Source: DAOUBP01 sp964474695 (GTDB lineage: Bacteria > Chloroflexota > Anaerolineae > CG2-30-64-16). Taken from it: a DNA stretch of 64,000 nt. The notes under the pieces are model-generated. The model made no database searches. It saw only the letters and a program-made list of their open reading frames with translations, and was not told the DNA's origin. Below are positions 24,910 through 32,808 of the stretch, in pieces (position 1 is the stretch's first letter; each line of letters begins with the position of its first letter). The translations under genes and the position numbers were made by a program. Where the stretch lies: the NCBI GenBank assembly GCA_964474695.1, contig CAYYTK010000004.1:130991-194990 (forward strand), read 5' to 3'.

Positions 24910-25833
24910 TCAAAGAATCCACGCCAAAAGCGCGGTCACAGTCACCAGGCTCAATAGTGACGTACTGAGCACGATACTGGCCACCAAATTGGGCTCCACC
25001 TCGAATTGACTGGCGATTATGCTGGCCATCACCGCAGTCGGTACGGCTGTCTCCACGACAGCGACCTGGCGCGGCAGCCCGCTCAATCCTAACGGGATCA
25101 CCAAAGCAATCGCCAGGACCGGCGCCAGCACGAGCCGCATGGCAGACGCCACACCGATGATGCGCCAATGGTGGCGCGTCAACGGCATGGCAGCCAATTG
25201 CATCCCTAGCACCGCCAGCATGGTCGGCACCGCGGCCCGGCTCAGCGATTCCAGGCCTCGCCAAATCGGCAGAGGCGTCTGCCAGCCGAACTGATGGATG
25301 GCCAGGCCCAAGATCACGGCATAGAAGGCCGGGTTGCGAAGCACGGACCGTACGGCCTGCCGCACGCTGGCCTGCCCGCGGGCCGCAGCACTGCCGCGGG
25401 CTGCGATGTACACGCCGAACGAGTTGACCAGTATATTATCGGTGACGTAGCAAATGACCGCCAGCGTTAGCCCGGCCTGGCCGAACGCGTATTCGTTGAC
25501 CGACAAACCATAATTACCGGAGTTGCAGAACAACACTCCCAGAGCGAAGGCGCTGCTGGTAGACGCAGGGAGCTTGAGCCTGTTCGCCATCCAGTACACC
25601 AACGGCAACATGATCAAGAAAGACAGCGCCTTCAACAACATGAGCCGGCCCAATAACTCGGAAGCCAGCGTGGTGTTGGCCAGCGACACCAAGGCCAGCG
25701 CGGGACTGAACAGATAGAACACGGCCTGAGACAGGGGACGCGGGTTGATTCCTAGAGATCGCGCCAGCAAAAACGCCAGGCCGGCGATCAGCACCAACGG
25801 CAGCAAGACCGTGCTGAAAATGTTCAGAAACAT
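24910..25833 (-). CDS. AEC-family (auxin efflux carrier type) transporter
   Basis: 307 residues with ten predicted transmembrane segments, arranged as two five-helix halves as in the AEC/BART superfamily. Typical segments are LFCNSGNYGLSVNEYAFG in the first half, the conserved NSG site, and LVLAPVLAIALVIPLGL in the second. Bacterial members export or import organic acids such as malate; the substrate here cannot be inferred. The gene is 11 bp upstream of the TPR gene and 27 bp after the HEAT-repeat gene. Confidence 0.88.
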   Translation of the reverse strand: MFLNIFSTVLLPLVLIAGLAFLLARSLGINPRPLSQAVFYLFSPALALVSLANTTLASELLGRLMLLKALSFLIMLPLVYWMANRLKLPASTSSAFALGVLFCNSGNYGLSVNEYAFGQAGLTLAVICYVTDNILVNSFGVYIAARGSAAARGQASVRQAVRSVLRNPAFYAVILGLAIHQFGWQTPLPIWRGLESLSRAAVPTMLAVLGMQLAAMPLTRHHWRIIGVASAMRLVLAPVLAIALVIPLGLSGLPRQVAVVETAVPTAVMASIIASQFEVEPNLVASIVLSTSLLSLVTVTALLAWIL

Positions 25834-25860
25834 CTACCGGCATTCCCGATCGACCCGGCC

Positions 25861-27066
25861 TCAGTCCAGGTCACCGCTCACATCGTCCCAGTCTTCCTCG
25901 TCCCAATCCTCCTCGTCCAGGTCGATGATGTCGTCGTCATCCTCCGAGCCGAAGCCGGCATCGTTCCCGAACAGCTCATCCTCGTAAAGATCGGTCAGCT
26001 CGTCAGCGTCTTCATCGTCGGAATCGGCCTCATCCTCCCAATCGTCGCCGAGCTCATCGTCCTCCAGATCGTCCCGCTGCCAGGCTCCGTCCGCCTCATC
26101 GCCGCCGCTGTGCCCATGACGCGACCGAACGGCCGCGTCGTCCACCAGGGTCGTTTCAAATTGCTGGCTGCCGAAAGCCAACTCCTCCAACGCGTCCTCG
26201 GCCGCCTGGGCCAACGCCTCATCCGGGCCGCCTAACAGCGCCAGCAATGCCCGGCGGGCAGCGGGCCCGCCGATCTTGCCCAGCGCCACTGCGGCCGCTT
26301 CACGCACCGTGCTGTCGGGATCATCAAGCCGCCCGATCAAAGGCTGCACCGCCTGGCGCAGGCCCATCTCCCCGGCAGCAAGAGCGGATTCGAAACGCAT
26401 GGCCGGCCGCTGGTTGTGCAGTTCGGCCAACACGAAACGCGCCCAACGGCTGTCCGCGCTCCGCCCCATCGCATAGATCGCGCTCTGGCGCATCAACTCG
26501 CTTTCGTCGTCATAAGCACTGCGGATCATATCAGGCACGGCCGAGAGGCCGCTGCAAGCAAGGCTCTCCAGCGCTCGACGGCGCACCGCAACCGGCTCAG
26601 CGTACCGCTCCCACGCGGCAAAAAGCGCGGCTTCAGCCTCTCTCGCCGGTGCATCGGCGATCTCGCCGAGGACGCCGAGCAGCACATAGCGGCCCAACGA
26701 CAGTGCGGCCACCGCGCGTACATCTTCAGCCGGGTCGTGGCTAAGCAGATCGATCAACGGCCGCACCAGATTGACCTTGTCATCTTCCCACAGACCTTCG
26801 ATGGCCAGCTTGCGAATCTGCGGATCACTGTCATTCAGACAAGAGCGCAGGATGGCGTGAAAATTCAGATGGATGTTCGCTTCGGCCTGTTCGACCATGG
26901 CGGAGAGCAAGTCCAGCCGCCGGGCTGGAGCCAGGGCATCCCACCGGGCACGGAATGTCGCCACCTCGCCGCGCGCCAGGTCCGAAAGCTCGGTCAGATT
27001 AATAGTCTGCAGCGATCGGCTCTCGTCGGCCAACACATCCAGCAACGCAATCAAGTTCTCAGACAT
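25861..27066 (-). CDS. HEAT-repeat protein with long acidic tail
   Basis: 401 residues. Residues about 80-290 form HEAT/PBS-lyase-like repeats (LNDSDPQIRKLAIEGL, DPAEDVRAVAALSLG, DPDSTVREAAAVALGKIG). The last 90 residues are extremely acidic (stretches such as DDLEDDELGDDWEDE), probably disordered. No catalytic motif is seen, so a scaffolding or nucleic-acid/protein-binding role is likely (inference). It is 7 bp from the LysM protein gene, implying co-transcription. Confidence 0.85.
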   Translation of the reverse strand: MSENLIALLDVLADESRSLQTINLTELSDLARGEVATFRARWDALAPARRLDLLSAMVEQAEANIHLNFHAILRSCLNDSDPQIRKLAIEGLWEDDKVNLVRPLIDLLSHDPAEDVRAVAALSLGRYVLLGVLGEIADAPAREAEAALFAAWERYAEPVAVRRRALESLACSGLSAVPDMIRSAYDDESELMRQSAIYAMGRSADSRWARFVLAELHNQRPAMRFESALAAGEMGLRQAVQPLIGRLDDPDSTVREAAAVALGKIGGPAARRALLALLGGPDEALAQAAEDALEELAFGSQQFETTLVDDAAVRSRHGHSGGDEADGAWQRDDLEDDELGDDWEDEADSDDEDADELTDLYEDELFGNDAGFGSEDDDDIIDLDEEDWDEEDWDDVSGDLD

Positions 27067-27073
27067 GGCTTGC

Positions 27074-28288
27074 TCAATTCCAATAGAATACCAACGACTG
27101 ACTGTCAGGGCTGAGCGGTATCGCCAGCTCTCCCCCCTGGCCGTCGGTCGTCACTTGAACGGCACGCACACGCCAGGTGTACTTCCGCGCAGGCTGATCC
27201 GCCTTACCCCACAGCCAAGGCGGCACCTGGCTGCCGGTAGTCTTCCAAAACCAACTATGCTCACGCGCGACGCCCTGTTCCACCCAGGTAACGATCACCT
27301 GATACTGGCTGTCAACCGCCATGCCATCTACAGGCTGCCACATCAAGATGATTTCAGTGTTCTCGCCCGAATAACTTGCCTCATTGCCCGGGCTCAGCAG
27401 CACCGGTGCAGCCAACTGCGGCTGCGGCGTGGGACTGGGGGGCACAGGCGTTGCCGTGGCGCGCGGCGCCGCCGTGGCCGTGGGAGCCACGGTCGCGCCG
27501 GAGGCGGGGATGATCAGTTCCTGGCCGATGCTCAGCGTCGAGCCGCCGGTGAGGCCGTTCGCGGCCGCCAACTGCTGCCAGGTGATGCCGAAAAGCGCAG
27601 CAATGCTCGATAGGGTGTCGCCCGCTCTGACGCGATAGGTTGTCGCACCGCTTGCGGTCGACCTGGTGGCGGTCGGCGTTGCAGTCGGCGGCCGCAGCGT
27701 TGCCGTGGGCAACGGCGTCGGCGTGGCGGCCAGCGTTGCAGTCGGCGCGGCTGTGGCTGTTGCGGCGGGCATGGGCACGGTTGGGGTCACTACGTCCCCG
27801 GCAGGTGTCGGCGTCCCCAACTGCTCCGCTGTTGCCGGGATGGTATCCGTGGGCAGCGGCCTGGTGGCAGCCGGCGTCTCGGTGACCAGCGCCACCACTT
27901 GCACCAGCGTCGGGGTTGGCATCGCGGCCTCGCCGGCCGTGGTCGGGGTGGCCGAAGGTACATTGACCGGGCCGAGCACCTGCACCCAACCGGATACGCG
28001 GTCACGCAGCGCCTGAACTTCACTGACCGCCTGGGCAATAGGGAGTTTGTCCAGCATCCACAGGCTCGCCAGGATGGCAACTGCCAGGCCAACCGCCCAC
28101 CATCCCCAGCGCGGCCCGGCCGGCCGCACGTTACGCCCGCAGTGCGGGCAGACCGTCAAGCCGAGCGGAACCGATTTGAGGCACCTGGCACAGCGCACTG
28201 CGCCCGCGTGCCGGCGCTGACGCGCACCGCATTCGGGACAAAGTACAGCGCCCTGATTCAGCGGCGCGCCGCAACGTCTACAATCCAT
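27074..28288 (-). CDS. Zinc-ribbon and LysM-domain membrane protein
   Basis: 404 residues with an unusual order: two zinc ribbons at the N-terminus (C3-x2-C6...C18-x2-C21 and CARC...CPHC at about residues 33-53), one transmembrane helix (about 68-82), a Thr/Pro/Ala-rich spacer of about 100 residues, a LysM domain (about 215-258, RVRAGDTLSSIAALFG) and a C-terminal beta domain. The zinc ribbons would face the cytoplasm and the LysM domain would bind peptidoglycan outside. The protein thus links cytoplasm and wall; its function is unknown. Confidence 0.88.
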   Translation of the reverse strand: MDCRRCGAPLNQGAVLCPECGARQRRHAGAVRCARCLKSVPLGLTVCPHCGRNVRPAGPRWGWWAVGLAVAILASLWMLDKLPIAQAVSEVQALRDRVSGWVQVLGPVNVPSATPTTAGEAAMPTPTLVQVVALVTETPAATRPLPTDTIPATAEQLGTPTPAGDVVTPTVPMPAATATAAPTATLAATPTPLPTATLRPPTATPTATRSTASGATTYRVRAGDTLSSIAALFGITWQQLAAANGLTGGSTLSIGQELIIPASGATVAPTATAAPRATATPVPPSPTPQPQLAAPVLLSPGNEASYSGENTEIILMWQPVDGMAVDSQYQVIVTWVEQGVAREHSWFWKTTGSQVPPWLWGKADQPARKYTWRVRAVQVTTDGQGGELAIPLSPDSQSLVFYWN

Positions 28289-28321
28289 GCACTTATACCT
28301 CTATCGCTGGTCGACCGATGG

Positions 28322-29416
28322 TCAACGAATCCCCAACCCAGGAAATGTGCCGTTGATAACCGCGGCGATCTCACGCACGCTCAACAGTGTCACCAGCGCC
28401 AGCAACAACCCAAAGCCAATCAGATGCACCAAACCCTCGTGCGCCGGCTCAATGCGGCGGCGGCGAATCGCCTCCAGCACAACAAAGACCAGGCGACCGC
28501 CATCCAGCGCTGGCAAAGGCAGGAGGTTCGTCACACCAAGCGCCGTGCTGAGAAGGGCAATGAACTGAATCAGGATCGCAAAGGAGCCCTGGTTGTTGGC
28601 CTCACGAACGACGCTGCCGGTGAGGACCGCAATACCCACCGGCCCCACGAACCCCGCATCACTGAGCGGCTTGCCTTCTCGGATCAGGGTCGCCGGGATC
28701 TTGAAAGTCTCATAAACGATGCCCCAAGTTTGGGACACACCCAGGCCCGCAGCCTCCCAGAGCGTCGCGGACCGCAATGACGCCGTCAAATACACACCCA
28801 ACTTGCCTTGCCCCGTTTCGTTTGCCCGCGGGGTGATGGTGATGACCAACGTCTGACCGGCGCCTCCGGACCGTTCGCCGCGCACAATCGTGTAGGCTAT
28901 GGGCTGGCCCGCCCGAGACTCAGTGTAGCTGGTTAAGTCGGTGTTGCTCTTGAGCGGAACGCCATCGACTGCAATGAAGCGATCGCCGGCAAGGATGCCT
29001 GCCTCGGCAGCCGCGGAATCCTCCACCACCTTGTCGACAACAGTTGCGGGCCGGCTCGTGTCAATGACCCCCTGCATCAAAGCGAGCGCGGCAAATAACA
29101 CGATCGCCAGCGCCAAATTCATCAGGGGACCAGCCAGCAGCGTCGCTGCCCGCCCCAGGCGCGAGGCGGCAGCGAAGCTGCCAGGGTCGGTCGGGTCATC
29201 TTCGCCCCGCATGCGTGCAAAGCCGCCAAAAGGAATCGCGTTAATGGAATAGATGGTGCCATCACGTTCGAACAGCTTGATCAAACGCGGGGGGTAGCCA
29301 AGGCCGAATTCCTCCACGATGATGCCGCTGCGCTTGGCCGCGATCAGATGCCCCAACTCATGCACGAACACCAACAAACCCATCACCACAACGAACGATA
29401 TAACCGTCAACATCAC
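28322..29416 (-). CDS. RseP-type site-2 zinc metalloprotease (M50)
   Basis: Intramembrane protease of 364 residues. The zinc-binding H19-E-L-G-H23 lies in the first helix, a PDZ domain follows (about residues 120-210, AEAGILAGDRFIAVDGV), and the second metal motif is LPALDGGRL near the C-terminus. Family members cut membrane-bound anti-sigma factors to release ECF sigma factors, so the sigma/anti-sigma pair at 12049-13813 is a conceivable substrate (inference). A good promoter lies directly upstream; the LysM, HEAT, AEC, TPR and FecR-like genes follow closely. Confidence 0.93.
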   Translation of the reverse strand: MMLTVISFVVVMGLLVFVHELGHLIAAKRSGIIVEEFGLGYPPRLIKLFERDGTIYSINAIPFGGFARMRGEDDPTDPGSFAAASRLGRAATLLAGPLMNLALAIVLFAALALMQGVIDTSRPATVVDKVVEDSAAAEAGILAGDRFIAVDGVPLKSNTDLTSYTESRAGQPIAYTIVRGERSGGAGQTLVITITPRANETGQGKLGVYLTASLRSATLWEAAGLGVSQTWGIVYETFKIPATLIREGKPLSDAGFVGPVGIAVLTGSVVREANNQGSFAILIQFIALLSTALGVTNLLPLPALDGGRLVFVVLEAIRRRRIEPAHEGLVHLIGFGLLLALVTLLSVREIAAVINGTFPGLGIR

Positions 29417-29484
29417 TGATAACCTCGCTAACCTCTCACTCGCCGCGGCGGGTGCACTGCCCGGCAGGCCGACCGCGGGTAATC

Positions 29485-29513
29485 ATTATAATCTGCACAA
29501 GAATAACCTGCAA
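29485..29513 (-). promoter_or_regulatory. Sigma-70-type promoter of the site-2 protease gene cluster
   Basis: On the minus strand TTGCAG (29513-29508), a 17-bp spacer and a perfect TATAAT (29490-29485). Transcription would start near 29478, about 60 bp before the first ATG, and could run through the protease, LysM, HEAT, AEC, TPR and FecR-like genes. Confidence 0.75.
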
Positions 29514-29562
29514 ACCCCTCGATCTCAGCAGCGCTCATTCCAAATCCGGCAAGCCGTCTCGA

Positions 29563-30390
29563 TCAAGCCGCCGGCCTGGTCGCGATCAGGGTGCCGGCCG
29601 GCAGCGCAGGATCGATCAAGACGTCGTGCACCAGGCCAGGTGTGAGCCCTGACACGATCCGGACGCCACGCAGCGACGGCGTCGCCGCGACCAACGCCAG
29701 CATCTCTTGAACCTTGGCCACCATGCCGCCCGTTACGTCAACACCGCGCGAGCCACCCAACGCCTGGCTGAGATCGGGCAGCATGTCCGGATAGATCTCC
29801 GAGATCACCTGGGCTGGCAGCCCGCTGGCCGGATCAGCGTTGAGGACGCCGGCCACCTCGCCCACCAGGATCACGCGTTCAGGCCGTAATCTGGGCGCCA
29901 GCCAGCCGAAAATCTGCTCGGTGGATACGATGGTGCCGCCGCGCACGTCATCCAGCGCGACATCGCCACACACCAACGGCACCAGACCATGCTCCAGGCC
30001 GGCAACCACTGGACGCTCATCCATGCCCGCCAGTTCCCCATCATGACAGAGCGCCGAAGCGGAAGGCTGGACGCCCAGTGCCGGCAAGCCGGCCTCCCAC
30101 AACGCGTCCAGCACCAGGCGATTCAGCTCCGCAGCGCTGCGCGCAGTCTCGGCGTAGCCGCGCCACTCCTCGGTGGTGCGCACCCCCGCCCGCGTCCCGT
30201 AGCGGCTGGCGGTCACATGCCCGAAAGAGCCGCTGCCGTGCCCCAACAGGAGCCGCAGGTCCGGCCGCTGCCGCCAGGCCGCGGCGATTTCGGCTGCCAG
30301 TCGCGCCAACACGTCTGCGCGCAACGCCCGGGGTCGCGTCTTGTCGGTCAGCAGCGACCCGCCCAGCTTCAAAAACACCAGTTCAGCCAC
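29563..30390 (-). CDS. Isopentenyl phosphate kinase
   Basis: Amino-acid-kinase-fold enzyme of 275 residues that phosphorylates isopentenyl phosphate to isopentenyl diphosphate. It has the N-terminal FLKLGGSLLTDK, then HGSGSFGH with the family-specific histidine (H58), and later GDVALD and GVDVTGGMVAKVQEM. GTG 30390 is chosen because GGAG lies 7 bp upstream; GTG 30396 would abut that site. IPK is typical of archaea and some Chloroflexota. The adjacent upstream gene is an aconitase-X small subunit, as expected for the modified mevalonate pathway. Confidence 0.93.
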   Translation of the reverse strand: MAELVFLKLGGSLLTDKTRPRALRADVLARLAAEIAAAWRQRPDLRLLLGHGSGSFGHVTASRYGTRAGVRTTEEWRGYAETARSAAELNRLVLDALWEAGLPALGVQPSASALCHDGELAGMDERPVVAGLEHGLVPLVCGDVALDDVRGGTIVSTEQIFGWLAPRLRPERVILVGEVAGVLNADPASGLPAQVISEIYPDMLPDLSQALGGSRGVDVTGGMVAKVQEMLALVAATPSLRGVRIVSGLTPGLVHDVLIDPALPAGTLIATRPAA

Positions 30391-30434
30391 GAACACACTC
30401 CGCGGAACGGACCAACCAAACCTGAGGATCCGGC

Positions 30435-30851
30435 CTACCGCGCCGTGACGGTCACGGTCCCGTCTTCCACCGTGACCCAGTCGCCATCGCGAATCAAGCT
30501 GATGTCGATCTGATCCACCATCGGGATGTCGGCAATGATCGCACCTACGGCCACGATCGCCTCACTGTCGGCGTTTACGATCGCTGCCGGTCCGCGACCG
30601 CTGCGTGCCAGCCGCAAGATGGTATACGATCCGACCGTACTCCCTTTGCCGGTGGGAAATACCAGGACCGTGCCCGCCACCGACCGGCCCTGCAGCGGAT
30701 GCCCCGGCTCCAACACGAGGCCGGTGTCGGGGTCCACGCCACCCAGGAACCCGATCGGGGCGGTCGACACCAGCGCCGGCCCCTCGCCGCGGCCGGACTT
30801 GATGACACGTCCTTGCTGGATGTGACCTTGCCGGACAAACGCTTCTGACAT
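30435..30851 (-). CDS. Aconitase-X swivel (small) subunit, probable phosphomevalonate dehydratase
   Basis: 138 residues of the DUF126 family. The signature FPTGKGSTVGSY lies at residues 65-76, followed by ILRLARSGRGPAAIVN and IPMVDQID. It should pair with the DUF521 large subunit (one ends at base 290) to form a dehydratase. Because the next gene is isopentenyl phosphate kinase, I infer phosphomevalonate dehydratase, giving anhydromevalonate phosphate, rather than hydroxyproline dehydratase. ATG 30851 has GGGAGG about 10 bp upstream. A tandem palindrome block lies upstream. Confidence 0.85.
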   Translation of the reverse strand: MSEAFVRQGHIQQGRVIKSGRGEGPALVSTAPIGFLGGVDPDTGLVLEPGHPLQGRSVAGTVLVFPTGKGSTVGSYTILRLARSGRGPAAIVNADSEAIVAVGAIIADIPMVDQIDISLIRDGDWVTVEDGTVTVTAR

Positions 30852-30891
30852 TCGATCCGCACCTCCCATGATGCTGTCGCGCCGGTCAGTA

Positions 30892-31000
30892 GGACAATCC
30901 GCTGGATTGTCCGGGCGCAATCCAGCGGATTGCGTTACGGGGCTGCAATCCGCCGGATTGCGTTACGGGGCTGCAATCCGGCGGATTGCGTTACGGGGCG
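30892..31000. repeat. Four tandem palindromes, 28-bp period (family F)
   Basis: Units GCAATCCNSCGGATTGC plus an 11-bp spacer GTTACGGGGCT repeat at 30917, 30945 and 30973, preceded by the related palindrome GACAATCCGCTGGATTGTC. The centre bases vary while the arms are constant. The block also provides the TAA stop codon of selA (30991-30993). A similar half-element is seen at the end of the window (CGCAATCCAG). Confidence 0.9.
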
Positions 31001-32385
31001 CACAGCACGGCTTCTACAACTGCGCTCAACAGCGTCTCGTCCTCGTCTGGCGCCACCGTCCGCAGGTCGAGCAGCAGTTGATGGCCTGCAATGCGCGCAA
31101 TCACGGGCGGCGCGCCGCGGCGCAGGCGTTCCGACAATGCATCAAGCGCAGATGTCGACAGTGCAACCGCCCAACTCGGCAACACCTCTCCGGGCAGCGA
31201 GCCGCCTCCCACCGTGCTTTCGGCGGAGACCACGGTCGCCGCCACTCCCTGCCCTTGCAAAGCCTCGACCAATTGCGCCGCGCGGGCGGCCAGTGCGTCC
31301 AGCGGGGCCGCGATCATGCGCCACACCGGTATCTCACGCTCGGCCTCGCCGCGGACGTAGTGGAGCAGCGTGGCTTGCAGGGCGGCCAGGGTGCCCTTGT
31401 CCACCCGCAACGCGCGCGTCAAGGGGTGCCGGCGCAGTTGAGCGACCAACGCCTCGCGCCCCACGATGAGTCCGGCTTGCGGCCCACCCAATAACTTATC
31501 GCCCGAAAAAGTCACCAGGTCCGCGCCGGCCGCTACGCTTTGCTGCACGGTTGGCTCGGCAGCCAGGCCGAAACGTGCGGTATCCAGCAGGGTGCCGCTG
31601 CCCAGGTCATCGAGGACAGGCGCCCCGGCCCCACGCCCCAGCGCCACCATATCGCCCAGCGGCACCTCGGCAGTGAAGCCGATTTGTTTGAAATTCGACG
31701 AGTGCACGCGCAGCAGCAGGGCCGTCTCAGGGGTTAATGCGGCCTCGAAATCGCGCAGATGGGTTCGATTGGTGGTGCCCACTTCCACCAGGCGCGCGCC
31801 GCTCTGCCGCAGCACATCGGGGATGCGGAACCCTCCGCCGATCTCCACCAACTGGCCCCGCGAGATAGTCACCTCGCGGCCGCGGGCCAGGGCCGACAAG
31901 GCCAGAAAAACGGCGCCCGCGTTGTTGTTGACCACCAGCGCAGCCTCAGCGCCGGTCAGTTTACACAACAATGCCTCGGCATGAACGTAGCGCGACCCGC
32001 GTTCGCCGGCATCGAGATCATACTCCAAATTGCTGTACCCGGAGGCTACCGCATCCATGGCCTGCCGCGCCATCCGGCTGAGCGGCGCCCGGCCCAGGTT
32101 GGTGTGAATAATGACGCCGGTGGCATTGATGACGGGATGGAGTGTGCCGCGGGCGGCTCCCTCCAGTTGGCGCGCCGCATCCTCGGCCAAGGCGTCCAGC
32201 GCAAGCGCCGGATCGCCGGCCGCGAGGGCCTCACGCGCCCGGGCCAAGACCGCGCGCGCCGCCTCCACGGTAAGCGCCCGGCCGTACCTGGCCCCTGCGT
32301 TCACCAGGCTTGGATGGGCCAGCAAGCGTTCCACGCTGGGCAACTGCCGTCGTCGATCCTGAGGTGTGAATTCAGGCTTTTCCAT
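30991..32385 (-). CDS. selA: L-seryl-tRNA(Sec) selenium transferase
   Basis: PLP enzyme of 464 residues that converts seryl-tRNA(Sec) to selenocysteyl-tRNA(Sec). Seen: N-terminal domain, NATGVIIHTNLGRAPLS, the glycine-rich NLEYDLDAGERGSRY, and the PLP-binding lysine K297 in TFSGDKLLGGPQAG. Its presence means that the organism makes selenoproteins; selB, selC and selD are not in this window. The stop codon and last codons lie in a palindromic repeat. A tRNA-Val gene lies upstream, not tRNA-Sec. Confidence 0.95.
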   Translation of the reverse strand: MEKPEFTPQDRRRQLPSVERLLAHPSLVNAGARYGRALTVEAARAVLARAREALAAGDPALALDALAEDAARQLEGAARGTLHPVINATGVIIHTNLGRAPLSRMARQAMDAVASGYSNLEYDLDAGERGSRYVHAEALLCKLTGAEAALVVNNNAGAVFLALSALARGREVTISRGQLVEIGGGFRIPDVLRQSGARLVEVGTTNRTHLRDFEAALTPETALLLRVHSSNFKQIGFTAEVPLGDMVALGRGAGAPVLDDLGSGTLLDTARFGLAAEPTVQQSVAAGADLVTFSGDKLLGGPQAGLIVGREALVAQLRRHPLTRALRVDKGTLAALQATLLHYVRGEAEREIPVWRMIAAPLDALAARAAQLVEALQGQGVAATVVSAESTVGGGSLPGEVLPSWAVALSTSALDALSERLRRGAPPVIARIAGHQLLLDLRTVAPDEDETLLSAVVEAVLCAP

Positions 32386-32414
32386 CTCTGCACCTCTGCG
32401 CCCCCATCTTTAAG

Positions 32415-32450
32415 GGAAAGACCAGGCTTTCTCACGAAAAACCTGGTCTC
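32415..32450. repeat. Palindromic repeat family B, imperfect copy
   Basis: GAAAGACCAGGCTTTCT and GAAAAACCTGGTCTC form an imperfect inverted repeat upstream of selA and beside the tRNA gene. It matches the AACCxGGTTTC palindromes elsewhere in the window. Confidence 0.75.
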
Positions 32451-32484
32451 AGCTCGCATCACAACTTCCATCATCGCTGTCACA

Positions 32485-32558
<74 letters not shown>

Positions 32559-32674
32559 AGACGCGGTCCTGCAACACAGGCCAACGTTGCAGGCTGCATT
32601 ATATGTCCTGGAGCGAGGTCTGTCAAAGGTGCACTGCCGCAGTGCAAAATGACCTCTCCCTGCTATTTGCCTAC

Positions 32675-32703
32675 TTGGCGCTTTTGACGCCCTGGTATAT
32701 AAT
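32675..32703 (+). promoter_or_regulatory. Promoter of the ABC importer-hydrogenase operon
   Basis: TTGGCG (32675-32680), 17-bp spacer, perfect TATAAT (32698-32703). It is the only strong promoter seen before the run of six closely packed plus-strand genes ending with hydA at 39482. Confidence 0.75.
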
Positions 32704-32808
32704 CTAGAGGTCTTGTACCATGAGACACGATCCGCCTGTCCAGATGTCCTGGCCGAAGCCATGCGGCCGCCGCCAGGTCGACATTTATCCTTCGGGCCCT
32801 TCCGAGGT

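Noticed and set aside
30892..31000. Possible CRISPR array
   Set aside because: The 28-bp units follow one another with no variable spacers; only a 3-bp centre changes. No cas genes are nearby. It is a tandem palindrome block.
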